In this document: positions 26,601 to 36,156 of the stretch, piece by piece | Numbering within the stretch: position 1 is the first letter of the stretch | How the letters are laid out: every line of letters begins with the position of its first letter | DNA from: Rhizobium sp. ICMP 5592 | Lineage (GTDB): Bacteria; Pseudomonadota; Alphaproteobacteria; Rhizobiales; Rhizobiaceae | Length of the DNA stretch: 64,000 nucleotides | Assembly: GCF_009498525.1 (NCBI RefSeq) | Contig: NZ_QSNT01000001.1 | Location: 1,263,083-1,327,082, forward strand | Direction of reading: 5' to 3' | The notes under the pieces: generated by a model | The model's input: the letters and a program-made list of their open reading frames with translations, nothing else | Database searches by the model: none | Told to the model about the DNA's origin: nothing | Position numbers and translations under genes: made by a program

Positions 26601-29308
26601 TTCAATTCATCCAGCTTGGGGAGATCTGTTGGTTTCGGCAGGCGAATGGTGAAGACCGCGCCCTGGCGGTCCGTGCGGTTGCCGGCCGTGATCGTACCGG
26701 CCATGGCCTCGATAAAGCCGCGGCAGATGGAAAGGCCAAGGCCTGTGCCGGCCCTGACCTGATCGCCCTTGCGGACGCGATAGAAGGTATCGAAGACGCG
26801 CTCGAGATCGGCGGGTGGAATGCCTGGGCCCTCATCCATGACCCGGAAGACGACATTGTCGACATCGGCCCAGGCCTCGAGCCGAATGGTGGATTCTTCG
26901 GGTGCGTATTTGGCGGCATTGTCGAGGAGGTTGAACAGCACCTGCTCGAAGAGCACGGGATCGACCTTCACCATCGGCAGGTCGGCAGGCATCTGCGTCT
27001 CGACGCGATGCCGGGCAAGGATTTTCGCCCCGCGCCGGAGCGCGCTGCCGACGATGTCGCCGCCATAGTGCAGGGCATAATTCGGCTCCATTGCGCCGGA
27101 CTCGATCTTGGTCATGTCGAGCAGATTGGCGATGAAGCGGTTCAGCCGCTCGGATTCATCGACCACCGTCGACAGCAGATCGACGCGGTCCTCATGCGAC
27201 ATGGTTTCAAGATAGTCGCGCAAGGTGCCGGCGGCACCAAGAATGGCGGCAAGCGGTGTCTTCAAGTCATGTGAGATCGAGGTCAGCAGGGCCGAACGCA
27301 GGCGGTCGGCCTCGACAGCCAGTTTGGCGCGATCGACATCGGCGACGAGCTGCACACGCTCGATGGCAAGCGCTGCCTGATCGGCGAGGGCATCGAGAAG
27401 CCGCTGCTGTTCCGGCGTCAGAAGCGGCCCGTCTCGTCGGTCGCTATCGAGGCCGATGACCCCGACGGCGGTGCGGCCGGTGCGCAGCGGCACATAGAGG
27501 CGCTTGGCGCCTGGCAACGTATCGGCGCCACGGCCGGCGGCGTGATTATGCTCCCAGGCCCAGCGCGCGGCGGCGATATCGGCATCATCGAGCGTATCGT
27601 CAGGCGGATAGCCGGCCTTGACCGCGATCGTGCCGTCTTCGGGCAGCAGCAGCACCACGCGCACCTTCAGCATCGAGGCGAGCTGGAAGGCCGTTGCCCA
27701 GAGCACGTCGTCGAGCGTGCCGGTACCGGCGAGTTTCTTCGAGAAAAGATAGAGATCTTCCGTCGTTCGCGCCCGTTGTCGGGCCGATGCCGCTTGCCGC
27801 TGCACGGTTGCAGTCAGATTGCTGGCTATGATGGCGACGCCGAGGAAGAAGAAGAAGGCCAGCACGCTTTCGGGGTCGCTGATCGTCAGCGTGTAACGCG
27901 GCGGCAGGAAGAAGAAGTTGAAGGCGAGCGCGCCGAGCAGGCAGGAATAGAGCGCCGGCCGCAAGCCTTGGGTGACGGCGGTTGCCAGCACCGCCATCAG
28001 AAATACAAGCGCCAGGTTTCGGACATCGAGCACCTGGTCAAGAATGACGCAGACACCGAGAGCGACCGCGACATAGAGTGTCGCAAGAACATAGCCACGA
28101 AGCTGGAACGGCGTCGGCGCGGGCGCCGACTTGACGCCGTGGCTCGCCCTCGATGCCTCAGCGTCCGTGCCGGAAATGACGTGAACGCTGATGTCGCCGG
28201 CCTTGCGGATGAGTTCGTAGGAGACCGAAGCTCTGGACCAATCCCGCCAGGTGCCGACCTTCGGCGAACCGATGACGATATGGGTGACGTTGTTGCTGGC
28301 GGAGTGGCGCAGCAGCTCTTCGGCGACTTCGCGGCCGGGAATGGTAATGGCCTCGCCACCGAGCTGCTCGGCAAGCCTGAGCGTTGCGGCGACGGTATCG
28401 CGCTGCGCCTCGGTCAGGCTAATTGCCCGGTTGGTCTCGACATAGACGGCGGCCCAGGGTGCGCGCAGGCGTGAAGCCATACGGGCGGCATAGCGCACCA
28501 GCGAAGCGGAGCGTGGATGGTGGTCGATGGAAACCAGCACGCGTTCGCCCGCCGCCCATGGCCCGGGGATCGCGTGTGCCTGCATATGGGTCAAAAGCTG
28601 GTCGTCGACCCGCTGTGCCGTGCGCCTCAGCGCCAGTTCGCGCAGCGCCGTCAGATTGCCGGGGGTGAAATAGTTGGTCAGTGCCCGTTCGGCTGTCCTC
28701 GACACATAGACCTTGCCGTCATGCAGGCGTTTGATCAGGTCGTCGGGTGTCAGGTCGATGATTTCGACATCGTCGGCCATGTCGATGATCGAATCCGGCA
28801 CGGTTTCACGGACGCGAACGCGGGTGATCTGCGACACGACATCGTTCAGGCTTTCGACATGCTGGATGTTCAGCGTCGTATAGACGTCGATGCCGCGATC
28901 GAGCAGCTCCTTGACGTCGAGATAGCGCTTCGGATGGCGGCTGCCATGGGCGTTGGTGTGGGCGAGTTCATCGACCAGAACAAGGCCGGGCCGGCGCTCG
29001 AGAATGGCATCTAGGTCCATCTCGTCGAGCGCGCGGCCCTTGTAGTCGACATTGATGCGGGGAATGATCTCGTAGCCTTCGAGCAGAGCCTGCGTCTCGC
29101 GTCGGCCATGGGTCTCGACCACGCCGACGACGACATCGACGCCGTCGGCAATCTTGGCCCTGCCGGACAGCAGCATTTCGTAGGTCTTGCCGACACCTGG
29201 CGCCGCACCCAGAAATATCTTCAGACGGCCGCGTGTTTCCTGCCGAGCCTTCTCCAGAAGCGCGTCGGGGGAAGGCCTGTTCAGCGTGTCGCGGCTGTCG
29301 TCTGGCAT
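26597..29308 (-). CDS. kdpD: Sensor histidine kinase of the kdp operon
   Basis: KdpD senses potassium limitation or turgor. The 903-residue protein has the N-terminal KdpD domain with Walker A GAAPGVGKTYEML, a Usp-like domain (about 250-375), four membrane segments (about 405-500), a GAF region, HisKA with His in TSISHDLKTPLAAIL, and HATPase_c (NLLDNAAKYAPEES, DEGPGIPP). I chose the ATG at 29308 (MPDDSRDTLNRPSPDALL), close to the family start; ATGs at 29323 and 29359 are also in frame. It follows kdpC by 61 bases. Confidence 0.93.
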   Translation of the reverse strand: MPDDSRDTLNRPSPDALLEKARQETRGRLKIFLGAAPGVGKTYEMLLSGRAKIADGVDVVVGVVETHGRRETQALLEGYEIIPRINVDYKGRALDEMDLDAILERRPGLVLVDELAHTNAHGSRHPKRYLDVKELLDRGIDVYTTLNIQHVESLNDVVSQITRVRVRETVPDSIIDMADDVEIIDLTPDDLIKRLHDGKVYVSRTAERALTNYFTPGNLTALRELALRRTAQRVDDQLLTHMQAHAIPGPWAAGERVLVSIDHHPRSASLVRYAARMASRLRAPWAAVYVETNRAISLTEAQRDTVAATLRLAEQLGGEAITIPGREVAEELLRHSASNNVTHIVIGSPKVGTWRDWSRASVSYELIRKAGDISVHVISGTDAEASRASHGVKSAPAPTPFQLRGYVLATLYVAVALGVCVILDQVLDVRNLALVFLMAVLATAVTQGLRPALYSCLLGALAFNFFFLPPRYTLTISDPESVLAFFFFLGVAIIASNLTATVQRQAASARQRARTTEDLYLFSKKLAGTGTLDDVLWATAFQLASMLKVRVVLLLPEDGTIAVKAGYPPDDTLDDADIAAARWAWEHNHAAGRGADTLPGAKRLYVPLRTGRTAVGVIGLDSDRRDGPLLTPEQQRLLDALADQAALAIERVQLVADVDRAKLAVEADRLRSALLTSISHDLKTPLAAILGAAGTLRDYLETMSHEDRVDLLSTVVDESERLNRFIANLLDMTKIESGAMEPNYALHYGGDIVGSALRRGAKILARHRVETQMPADLPMVKVDPVLFEQVLFNLLDNAAKYAPEESTIRLEAWADVDNVVFRVMDEGPGIPPADLERVFDTFYRVRKGDQVRAGTGLGLSICRGFIEAMAGTITAGNRTDRQGAVFTIRLPKPTDLPKLDELK

Positions 29309-29369
29309 TGATCGATCTTTCATGGCGGGCAGGGGTTGAGATGGCAACTGCCGCTTCAACCCCTTGACC

Positions 29370-29975
29370 TTACTTTGTCATAGAAGCATCCAACGCCTGG
29401 TTCAATGCCAGGACGTTGACGACGGGCTCGCCGAAAACACCGAGTTCGCGCGGCTCGACGGCGGCATCGACGAGCGCGCGGAGTTTGGCCTCATCCAGGC
29501 CGCGTGCCTTGGCGACGCGCGGGATCTGGAAATAGGCGTCGTCGGGCGAGATATGCGGATCGAGGCCGCTGCCCGATGTGGTGACCAGATCGATCGGAAC
29601 CGGCGCATTCGGATTCTGCGCCTGCAACGTTGCGACATCGCCCTTGATGCGGGTCATTAGGCTCGAACTGGTCGGACCAAGATTGGAGCCCATGGAGTTG
29701 GACGCGTTGTAGGGTGCAGCAACTGTTTTGGTCGCGTCGTTCGGGTCCGCACCGGTCGTCGCCGACGGGCGGCCGTGGAAATAGCGGTCGGTGGTGAAGC
29801 TCTGGCCGATGAGGCTGGAGCCGATCACCTTGCCGTCCTTCTCCACCAGGCTGCCGTTCGCCTGATGTGGGAAGAGCGCCTGGGCAATACCTGTCATGGC
29901 AAGCGGATAGGCAAGGCCGGTGACGGCGGTGGTGACCACGATCATGACGATGGCCGGTCTGATGAGTTTCAGCAT
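29370..29975 (-). CDS. kdpC: Potassium-transporting ATPase, KdpC subunit
   Basis: The 201-residue protein has one N-terminal membrane segment ([21 protein letters not shown]) and a periplasmic body with [19 protein letters not shown] and [13 protein letters not shown], both typical of KdpC. It stabilises the KdpFABC complex and has been linked to ATP binding. It starts 12 bases after the kdpB stop, with GGAGAC as ribosome site. Confidence 0.95.
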   Translation of the reverse strand: MLKLIRPAIVMIVVTTAVTGLAYPLAMTGIAQALFPHQANGSLVEKDGKVIGSSLIGQSFTTDRYFHGRPSATTGADPNDATKTVAAPYNASNSMGSNLGPTSSSLMTRIKGDVATLQAQNPNAPVPIDLVTTSGSGLDPHISPDDAYFQIPRVAKARGLDEAKLRALVDAAVEPRELGVFGEPVVNVLALNQALDASMTK

Positions 29976-29987
29976 GGGAAAGTCTCC

Positions 29988-32078
29988 TTAGACCAGACCG
30001 ATGGCGGTGATCGCCATGTCGATGGCCTTGATGCCGATGAAGGGCACGATGATGCCGCCTAGGCCGTAGATCAAGAGATTGCGGCTGAGCAGGGCGCCGG
30101 CGCCGATCGGGCGATAGCGAACGCCCTTCAGCGACAGCGGGATCAGCGCAATGATGATCAGGGCGTTGAAGATGATGGCCGAGAGGATGGCGCTTTGCGG
30201 CGTTGCCAACCCCATGACGTTCAGCATCTTCAGTTGCGGATAGAAGGCGATGAACATCGCCGGGATGATGGCGAAGTACTTGGCGATGTCGTTGGCGATC
30301 GAGAAGGTGGTGAGTGCGCCGCGGGTCATCAGCAATTGCTTGCCGATCTCGACGATCTCGATGAGCTTCGTCGGGTCACTGTCGAGGTCTACCATGTTGC
30401 CGGCCTCGCGAGCGGCGACAGTGCCGGTGTTCATAGCGACGCCGACATCGGCCTGGGCAAGCGCCGGGGCGTCGTTGGTGCCGTCGCCGCACATGGCGAC
30501 GAGCTTGCCCTTGGCTTGCTCCTCGCGCATCAGCGCCAGCTTCATTTCCGGCGTTGCCTGGGCGAGGAAGTCATCTACGCCAGCTTCCGCGGCAATGGCT
30601 GCGGCCGTCAGCGGGTTGTCGCCGGTGATCATCACCGTGCGGATGCCCATGCGGCGAAGTTCGGCGAAGCGCTCGCGAATACCGCCCTTGACGATGTCCT
30701 TGAGCTGGATGACGCCGAGCAGGCGACCGTCGCGAGCAACCGCGAGCGGCGTGCCGCCCGCCTTGGAGATTTCGTCCGAAATCGCTTGCAGCTCACGGAT
30801 CGTCTCGCTGCTGGTGCGCGAGATCACCGTTGCGCCGGCGCTGGAGGCAGGAGCAGCGCTGCCGTTGACGTAAGCCAACACCGCGTCCACCGCACCTTTG
30901 CGGATGGAAGAGCCTTCGACATCGACGCCGCTCATGCGGGTCTGGGCGGTGAAGGGCACGAAGGTGGCCTTCAGGCTGGTCATGTCGCGGCCACGGATTG
31001 CGTATTTTTCCTTGGCGAGCACGACGATGGAGCGTCCCTCAGGCGTTTCGTCGGCAAGCGAGGCGAGCTGTGCCGCATCGGCCAGATCCTGCTCCGTCAC
31101 GCCCTTGACCGGACGGAAGGAGGTGGCCTGGCGGTTGCCGAGGGTGATCGTGCCAGTCTTGTCGAGCAACAGCGTATCGACGTCACCGGCAGCCTCGACG
31201 GCGCGACCGGACATGGCAAGCACGTTGAAGCGGACCAGGCGGTCCATGCCGGCAATGCCGATGGCGGAGAGGAGGGCGCCGATGGTGGTCGGGATCAGCG
31301 TCACGAACAGAGCAACGAGAACGACGGTAGGGATCGAGCCGCCTGCGTAAGCGGCAAAGCTCGGGATCGTCACCGTCGCCAGCACGAAGATCAGCGTCAT
31401 GCCGGCAAGCAGGATGTTGAGCGCGATCTCGTTCGGGGTCTTCTGACGTTCAGCACCTTCGACGAGCGCGATCATGCGGTCGATGAAGGTCGAGCCGGCA
31501 GCAGCCGTAATGCGGACGCGGATCTCGTCGGAGAGCACCTGCGTGCCGCCGGTGACGGCGGAACGGTCGCCGCCGGATTCGCGGATGACGGGCGCCGATT
31601 CACCGGTGATCGCCGCCTCATTGACCGAGGCCACGCCTTCGATGACTTCGCCATCGGAAGGGATAATGTCGCCGGCTTCGACCAGTACGACATCGCCGAC
31701 CTTGAGGCTGGTGCCGGGCACCATCTTGTAGTCGGTGCGGCTATTGCCGGAGAGAAGCTTTGCCTGGGTCTCGGTACGCGACTTGCGCAGCGATTCGGCC
31801 TGTGCCTTGCCGCGGCCTTCGGCGACGGCTTCGGCGAAATTGGCGAACAGCACGGTGAACCAGAGCCAGATGTTGATCTGGAGGGAGAAGCCGAGATTGC
31901 CGCCGCCGGTCAGAAGATCGCGTAGGAAGAGGACGGTGGTCAGCGCCGAGACGACGGCAACCACGAACATGACCGGGTTCTTGGCGAGTGTCCGCGGGTT
32001 GAGCTTCTGGAAAGCGGCGCCCACGGCCGGAACGAGGATGCGAGAATCCAAGATACTCGCGGATTTTAACTGGCTCAT
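29988..32078 (-). CDS. kdpB: Potassium-transporting P-type ATPase, KdpB subunit
   Basis: KdpB is the ATP-driven subunit. The 696-residue P-type ATPase has the TGES loop ([16 protein letters not shown]), the phosphorylated Asp in [13 protein letters not shown], and the hinge [16 protein letters not shown], so all catalytic motifs are intact. Seven or so membrane segments are visible. It begins [13 protein letters not shown] after a GGAG ribosome site. A separate small ORF sits between it and kdpA. Confidence 0.96.
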   Translation of the reverse strand: MSQLKSASILDSRILVPAVGAAFQKLNPRTLAKNPVMFVVAVVSALTTVLFLRDLLTGGGNLGFSLQINIWLWFTVLFANFAEAVAEGRGKAQAESLRKSRTETQAKLLSGNSRTDYKMVPGTSLKVGDVVLVEAGDIIPSDGEVIEGVASVNEAAITGESAPVIRESGGDRSAVTGGTQVLSDEIRVRITAAAGSTFIDRMIALVEGAERQKTPNEIALNILLAGMTLIFVLATVTIPSFAAYAGGSIPTVVLVALFVTLIPTTIGALLSAIGIAGMDRLVRFNVLAMSGRAVEAAGDVDTLLLDKTGTITLGNRQATSFRPVKGVTEQDLADAAQLASLADETPEGRSIVVLAKEKYAIRGRDMTSLKATFVPFTAQTRMSGVDVEGSSIRKGAVDAVLAYVNGSAAPASSAGATVISRTSSETIRELQAISDEISKAGGTPLAVARDGRLLGVIQLKDIVKGGIRERFAELRRMGIRTVMITGDNPLTAAAIAAEAGVDDFLAQATPEMKLALMREEQAKGKLVAMCGDGTNDAPALAQADVGVAMNTGTVAAREAGNMVDLDSDPTKLIEIVEIGKQLLMTRGALTTFSIANDIAKYFAIIPAMFIAFYPQLKMLNVMGLATPQSAILSAIIFNALIIIALIPLSLKGVRYRPIGAGALLSRNLLIYGLGGIIVPFIGIKAIDMAITAIGLV

Positions 32079-32125
32079 AAGAGACTCCAGCGTGAAGAGG
32101 GAAACGGCAGACCGGGATTGCCCGG

Positions 32126-32287
32126 TCAGCCAAGCAAGAAACCGAAGACGGCAAGGCCGAGGAACAGCGTGACCATCGCCACCAGGATGGCATCGGAAGC
32201 GCAGGCCGTTCGGGCCGGGCCACGCCCCCTGTCTGAGGGGCGTGGATCGATGAGCTTTCGAAGCCTGGGCATGAGTGGCTGGGTCAT
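32126..32287 (-). CDS. 53-residue membrane protein between kdpA and kdpB
   Basis: The frame starts at the ATG at 32287, 12 bases after the kdpA stop, with a GAGGAT ribosome site overlapping that stop codon. It ends at 32126, 47 bases before kdpB. The first 30 residues are Arg/Pro-rich ([20 protein letters not shown]). The last 20 form one strong membrane segment, [18 protein letters not shown]. The position and coupling argue for a real gene. I do not recognise the family; a small accessory subunit of the pump, similar in idea to KdpF, is an inference. Confidence 0.6.
   Translation of the reverse strand: MTQPLMPRLRKLIDPRPSDRGRGPARTACASDAILVAMVTLFLGLAVFGFLLG
32220..32245. repeat. Strong hairpin inside the small ORF between kdpA and kdpB
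   Basis: Perfect nine-base arms CCACGCCCC and GGGGCGTGG enclose eight bases. It falls in the Arg/Pro-rich part of the 53-residue ORF. It lacks a T-run, so it may slow ribosomes or mark an RNA processing site. Confidence 0.6.
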
Positions 32288-32298
32288 TGCGCTTATCC

Positions 32299-34002
32299 TC
32301 AGAAGGCCTGGCCGGAGATCATCGACAGATGCTCGACGATCGGACCGAGCGCGAGCGCCGGGAAGAAGGTCAGGCCGCCGACGATCAGGATCGTGCCAAC
32401 CAGCAGGCCGACGAACAGCGGACCGTCCGTCGGGAAGGTGCCGGCCGAAGCGGGTACCGTCTTCTTGGCGATCAGCGAACCGGCAATGGCAAGCGCCGGA
32501 ATGATGACCAGGAAGCGGCCGATCAGCATGACGATCCCGAGCGTGATGTTGTACCAGGTCGTGTTGGCGGAGAGACCGGCGAAGGCCGAGCCGTTATTGG
32601 CCGCTGCCGAACTATAGGCGTAGAGGATCTCCGAGAAGCCGTGCGGACCGGGGGTGCCGATGGCCGCGACGGCGCTGGGCAGCACGACGGAGATCGCGGT
32701 GAAGATCAGCATACCAGCCGGCAGGCAAAGTACGGCGAGCATTGCCATCTTCACTTCTTTGGCCTCGATCTTCTTGCCGAGATATTCCGGCGTGCGCCCG
32801 ACCATCAGGCCGGCGACGAAGATGGCGATGATGACGAACATCAGGATGCCGTAGAAACCGGCACCGACGCCGCCGACGATGACTTCGCCGAGCTGCAGGT
32901 TGATCAAGGGGATCATGCCGCCAATCGCCGTGAAGCTACCGAGCATGCCGTTGACCGCACCGCAGGATGCCGCCGTGGTGATGACTGCGAAGAGCGACGA
33001 CATGGTGACGCCGAAGCGGACTTCCTTGCCCTCCATATTGCCGCCCTGGACGCCGAGCGCATGCACCAGCGGATTGCCGGCAGCTTCAGCCCAATAGGTG
33101 ACGATGACACCGGCGATGAACAACGTGCCCATCGCGGCGAGGATGGCCCAGCCCTGACGCTGGTTGCCGACCATGCGTCCGAAGACGTTGGTGAGCGACG
33201 CGCCGATGGCGAAGATCGCCAGCATCTGGATCAGGTTGGAGATCGCATCCGGATTTTCAAAGGGGTGAGCGGAGTTGGCGTTGAAGAAGCCGCCGCCATT
33301 GGTGCCGAGCATCTTGATCGCAAGCTGCGAGGCAACCGGGCCGACGGCGATCGTCTGCTGCGCGCCTTCGAGCGTGGTCGCATTGACATAGGGTCCGAGC
33401 GTCTGCGGCACGCCGAGATAGACGAAGACCAGCGTCATGACGATGCAGGCAGGCAGCAGGACATAGAGCGTCGCCCGGGTCAGATCGACCCAGAAATTGC
33501 CGATCGCTTTGCCGGAAGCGCGCGAGAAGGCGCGGATCAGCGCAATAGCAAGCGCGATGCCGGTCGCCGCGGAGACGAAGTTCTGGACGGTGAAGCCGGC
33601 CATCTGCACGAGATAGGACATCGTGCTTTCGCCGCCGTAGTTCTGCCAGTTGGTGTTGGTGACAAAGCTGGCGGCGTTGTTGAATGAGAGCTCCGGACCG
33701 ATCGAGCTCATGCCTGCCGGGTTGTAGGGCAGGTTCGCCTGGAACCGCTGTAGCATATAAAGCACGAGGAAGCCGGCGAGGCTGAACAGCAGCATGGAGA
33801 TCGAATAGGTCGTCCAGTGCTGCTCCTCGCGCTCATCCGTTCCCGCAATACGATAGAGCCCCCGTTCCAGCGGACCGAGGACGTAGGAGAGAAGTGTGCG
33901 CTCGCCCGTGAAGACACGCGTCATGTAACCGCCGAGCGGTTTGACGAGCACAAGAAGGATCCCGATGTAAATCAGGATCTGAAGCCATCCATTGAAGGTC
34001 AT
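32299..34002 (-). CDS. kdpA: Potassium-transporting ATPase, KdpA subunit
   Basis: KdpA is the potassium channel-like subunit. The 567-residue protein has about ten membrane segments and the filter-like loops of the superfamily of K+ transporters: [46 protein letters not shown] and [15 protein letters not shown]. Its length is normal. It follows kdpF by 31 bases. The end of the gene is coupled to the 53-residue ORF. Confidence 0.97.
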   Translation of the reverse strand: MTFNGWLQILIYIGILLVLVKPLGGYMTRVFTGERTLLSYVLGPLERGLYRIAGTDEREEQHWTTYSISMLLFSLAGFLVLYMLQRFQANLPYNPAGMSSIGPELSFNNAASFVTNTNWQNYGGESTMSYLVQMAGFTVQNFVSAATGIALAIALIRAFSRASGKAIGNFWVDLTRATLYVLLPACIVMTLVFVYLGVPQTLGPYVNATTLEGAQQTIAVGPVASQLAIKMLGTNGGGFFNANSAHPFENPDAISNLIQMLAIFAIGASLTNVFGRMVGNQRQGWAILAAMGTLFIAGVIVTYWAEAAGNPLVHALGVQGGNMEGKEVRFGVTMSSLFAVITTAASCGAVNGMLGSFTAIGGMIPLINLQLGEVIVGGVGAGFYGILMFVIIAIFVAGLMVGRTPEYLGKKIEAKEVKMAMLAVLCLPAGMLIFTAISVVLPSAVAAIGTPGPHGFSEILYAYSSAAANNGSAFAGLSANTTWYNITLGIVMLIGRFLVIIPALAIAGSLIAKKTVPASAGTFPTDGPLFVGLLVGTILIVGGLTFFPALALGPIVEHLSMISGQAF

Positions 34003-34033
34003 GGGGGTAACTTTCCCTATCTGGCGCTAGAAA

Positions 34034-34123
34034 TTAGAAGCGCTCAGGGCGAATGAGGGCGTAGATCAGGTAAGCGGTGAGAAAGAGCGTCACGCCGCCG
34101 CCGAGAATATAATCCAGGAGCAT
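34034..34123 (-). CDS. kdpF: KdpF, small stabilising subunit of the Kdp pump
   Basis: This 29-residue protein is a single membrane helix with the hallmark end LTAYLIYALIRPERF, shared by KdpF proteins of many bacteria. KdpF binds lipid-facing surfaces and stabilises KdpABC. The ATG at 34123 has a GGAGAG ribosome site. It is 14 bases after the stop of another tiny ORF. Confidence 0.9.
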   Translation of the reverse strand: MLLDYILGGGVTLFLTAYLIYALIRPERF

Positions 34124-34137
34124 TTGTGTCTCTCCGA

Positions 34138-34221
34138 CTAGAGGCTGTCGCAGGCTTTGGTATAAGCGACGCACAGAATGAAAAATAAAACGCCGATCCC
34201 GATAAGAAGAATGTCCATCAT
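34138..34221 (-). CDS. 27-residue membrane peptide upstream of kdpF
   Basis: The frame runs from ATG 34221 to a TAG at 34138. It encodes a single hydrophobic helix, beginning MMDILLIGIGVLFFILC and ending YTKACDSL. AAGGA lies about ten bases before the start. It would be the first gene of the kdp operon. I recall similar short hydrophobic peptides before kdpF in other bacteria, but that is not checked here. The role is unknown; a leader peptide or a fifth pump subunit are both possible. Confidence 0.6.
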   Translation of the reverse strand: MMDILLIGIGVLFFILCVAYTKACDSL

Positions 34222-34548
34222 CGATCGTTGATCCTTGATTGTTCTTGTGGAACACCGAAATGGACCGAAGGCACCTTCAAAGAAGGCGCCTTTCGTTTCT
34301 TCCCGGCATGGAGATCATCCTTTAGATGTCTCTAATGTCAATATGCGGCCAAACCGCATTAAGGTTCGAGACGGCGAGAAGGGAAAAGATATAAAAATCT
34401 TATAAATGCCGGCTGAGCGGGGAGAGATCTGTCGCCACCGCCCTTGGCTTCATCCATGGCCGCTTTCCTGCAAGCGACATCGTCATCCAGATTTTGCCAT
34501 TCGAATCAGATCAGTGCGCCGGATCGACAATAACGAGACGGAAAATTG
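34222..34548. other. Control region of the kdp operon (327 bases without a gene)
   Basis: It holds a hairpin, AAGGCACCTTC (34268-34278) with GAAGGCGCCTT (34282-34292), one mismatch, three-base loop, in the expected kdp leader. It also has a minus-strand TTGACA (34341 to 34336) with the inverted repeat ATGCGG-N5-CCGCAT (34343-34359) just upstream of it. Nothing looks like a protein gene. Confidence 0.6.
34336..34359 (-). promoter_or_regulatory. Candidate kdp promoter -35 with an adjoining KdpE-type operator
   Basis: A perfect TTGACA on the minus strand is preceded at once by the inverted repeat ATGCGG, CCAAA, CCGCAT. An activator bound there would touch RNA polymerase, as KdpE does. No clear -10 was found at 17 bases, which fits an activator-dependent promoter. 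Binding by KdpE is inferred. Confidence 0.4.
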
Positions 34549-34863
34549 ATGACGCCGAATGAAAGCGACCGGAGCCTTATCGAAGCGATGAGACGGTACT
34601 TTGCGGTGAAAGCCGATGTGAATGAATTGAAAGCGCGCCTGGAAACGGCAAGGCTCGAGGCTGGCGCAGATATTGAGACCTTTTACAATCCGCGTACCAA
34701 CCCCGATCACGCGATCGATATCCTGCGATCGCATGTGTTGAAAAAGGAAATGGTCTCCCTGATGAGTCAGGCGGAAGCCTGGGCGAAGGGAGTGGACGCG
34801 GCCCAGGAGTTCGGCCAGAATTTTGACTCGATCCAGGACGCCGACATTGTGGGTGCTGACTAG
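34549..34863 (+). CDS. Conserved-looking hypothetical protein, 104 residues
   Basis: The frame begins MTPNESDRSLIEAMRRYFA and seems fully helical and charged, with a possible coiled coil at VNELKARLETARLEAGAD. It has no signal peptide or membrane segment. A TTG three bases earlier could also start it; the region before carries GACGG, a poor ribosome site. The amino-acid composition is natural, with few Arg/Pro runs, which supports coding. I do not recognise a family. Confidence 0.55.
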   Translation: MTPNESDRSLIEAMRRYFAVKADVNELKARLETARLEAGADIETFYNPRTNPDHAIDILRSHVLKKEMVSLMSQAEAWAKGVDAAQEFGQNFDSIQDADIVGAD

Positions 34864-35003
34864 CGCCCAGTCAGCCGGGCCGCAGCAGTCAAACGCAGGA
34901 GATTGATCCACTAGGCTTGAAATCCATTCCTGTTCATCGATGGCCTTGTTAAATCAGGAATGCTGATATAAATGAAGGTAATTGATGGGGCACGCAGGAA
35001 ACG

Positions 35004-35930
35004 ATGAAGCGCGGCTTTCTAACGATCTATGCCGGTGAGAATGCTGCGGCGCTGCGGGCGCTTTCCGTGCCCGCGCGCGTGGATATGCTCCGGTTGCTGT
35101 GCTCCAAAGGCCCGCTGAATGTGAATGAAATCGCGCGGGCTCTGGATCTGCCGCAGTCGACGGTTGCAACCGGAATCATGATCCTGGAAGAGGCCGGACT
35201 GGTCGAGACCAAGGCGGCCAAGGCCCGCAAGGGATACCAGAAGATCTGTTCCGCCCTTTATGATGAAATCCTTGTCAGCTTCGAAGATGCGGCCTTGAAG
35301 CACGACGAGGATGTGATCGAGGTGGCGATGCCGATCGGTCTTTATACGAGCTGCGAGACCCATGCGCCGTGTGGTCTTTGCTCCACCGAGGGCGTGATCG
35401 GCCTGCTCGACGTGCCGGACTATTTCCTTGATCCGCAGCGCATGCAAGCCGGTTTGCTCTGGTTTGGACGCGGGCATGTCGAATATAAATTTCCCAATAA
35501 TGCCAAGATCCTGAACAAGAATGTCAATGCCATCGAGTTCTCGATGGAGCTCTCCTCCGAGGTCCCGGGAACCAATCCGGACTGGCCTTCCGACATCACG
35601 ATCTGGGTCAACGGTGTTGCCGTCGGCACATGGACGTCGCCGGGCGACTATGGTGACAAGCGCGGTGCTTTCACGCCGGGCTGGTGGAAACTCGAAGGCT
35701 CGCAGTATGGTAAGCTCAAGACTTGGCGGATATCGAAAAAGGGTACTTTCATCGACGGCGTTGCCGCTTCGGATGTCACCATCGATGACCTCGCCATCAG
35801 CCAACATTCCTCGATCCGGCTCAGGATCGGCATCGCCGACGATGCACGCCACACGGGCGGCGTGAACATATTCGGCCGCGGCTTCGGCAATTACGGCCGT
35901 GATATCCTGATGCGGATCGATCTCTCTTAA
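35004..35930 (+). CDS. ArsR-fold transcriptional regulator with a large C-terminal domain
   Basis: The 308-residue protein has an ArsR-like winged helix (residues about 17-75, PLNVNEIARALDLPQSTVATGIMILEEAGLV). A 200-residue domain follows with a cysteine cluster at 117, 123 and 126 (TSCETHAPCGLC) and many Trp, Tyr and Gly residues in beta-like stretches (ITIWVNGVAVGTWTSPGDYG). The second part could be a sugar-sensing jelly roll, or a metal site; this is inferred. It sits 226 bases before a GH51 gene and its transporter, so it probably controls arabinoside use. True ArsR metal sensors are only about 110 residues. Confidence 0.75.
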   Translation: MKRGFLTIYAGENAAALRALSVPARVDMLRLLCSKGPLNVNEIARALDLPQSTVATGIMILEEAGLVETKAAKARKGYQKICSALYDEILVSFEDAALKHDEDVIEVAMPIGLYTSCETHAPCGLCSTEGVIGLLDVPDYFLDPQRMQAGLLWFGRGHVEYKFPNNAKILNKNVNAIEFSMELSSEVPGTNPDWPSDITIWVNGVAVGTWTSPGDYGDKRGAFTPGWWKLEGSQYGKLKTWRISKKGTFIDGVAASDVTIDDLAISQHSSIRLRIGIADDARHTGGVNIFGRGFGNYGRDILMRIDLS

Positions 35931-36099
35931 ATTCAAATCATAAATTGTGATATATAGCCGGCATTCCTATGGAATGACGATGTGTGGTCATTTTTGCATA
36001 ATTCATTGAATTCGCTAAGTTTTGTCTATATTTTCCGCAACGCAAGGCAAAATTTTAGCTTTGATGGCGCATAAATTGGCGTTGACGGCTTGCCAAAAG

Positions 36100-36139
36100 T
36101 GTATCAGCATCTAGGTATAAGAACGAAATATCTGATACA
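36100..36139. promoter_or_regulatory. Inverted repeat upstream of the arabinofuranosidase gene, candidate operator
   Basis: Eight-base half-sites TGTATCAG (36100-36107) and CTGATACA (36132-36139) are exact reverse complements 32 bases apart centre to centre, about three helical turns. The second ends 17 bases before the GTG start. The neighbouring ArsR-fold protein is the natural candidate ligand. Confidence 0.6.
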
Positions 36140-36156
36140 TATGCGGGAGGTTAGCA

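Noticed and set aside
30195..31925. 576-residue open frame opposite kdpB
   Set aside because: It is His/Asp/Arg-rich, has no recognisable motif and mirrors kdpB, whose motifs are all intact. Long antisense frames are common in GC-rich coding DNA.
32275..33687. 470-residue open frame opposite kdpA
   Set aside because: Composition is dominated by Asp, Arg, His and Gly, with no domain. It is the mirror of kdpA.
34268..34292. Hairpin in the kdp leader as a riboswitch
   Set aside because: A single stem with one mismatch and a three-base loop is too simple. Known kdp riboswitches are not from alphaproteobacteria as far as I recall.
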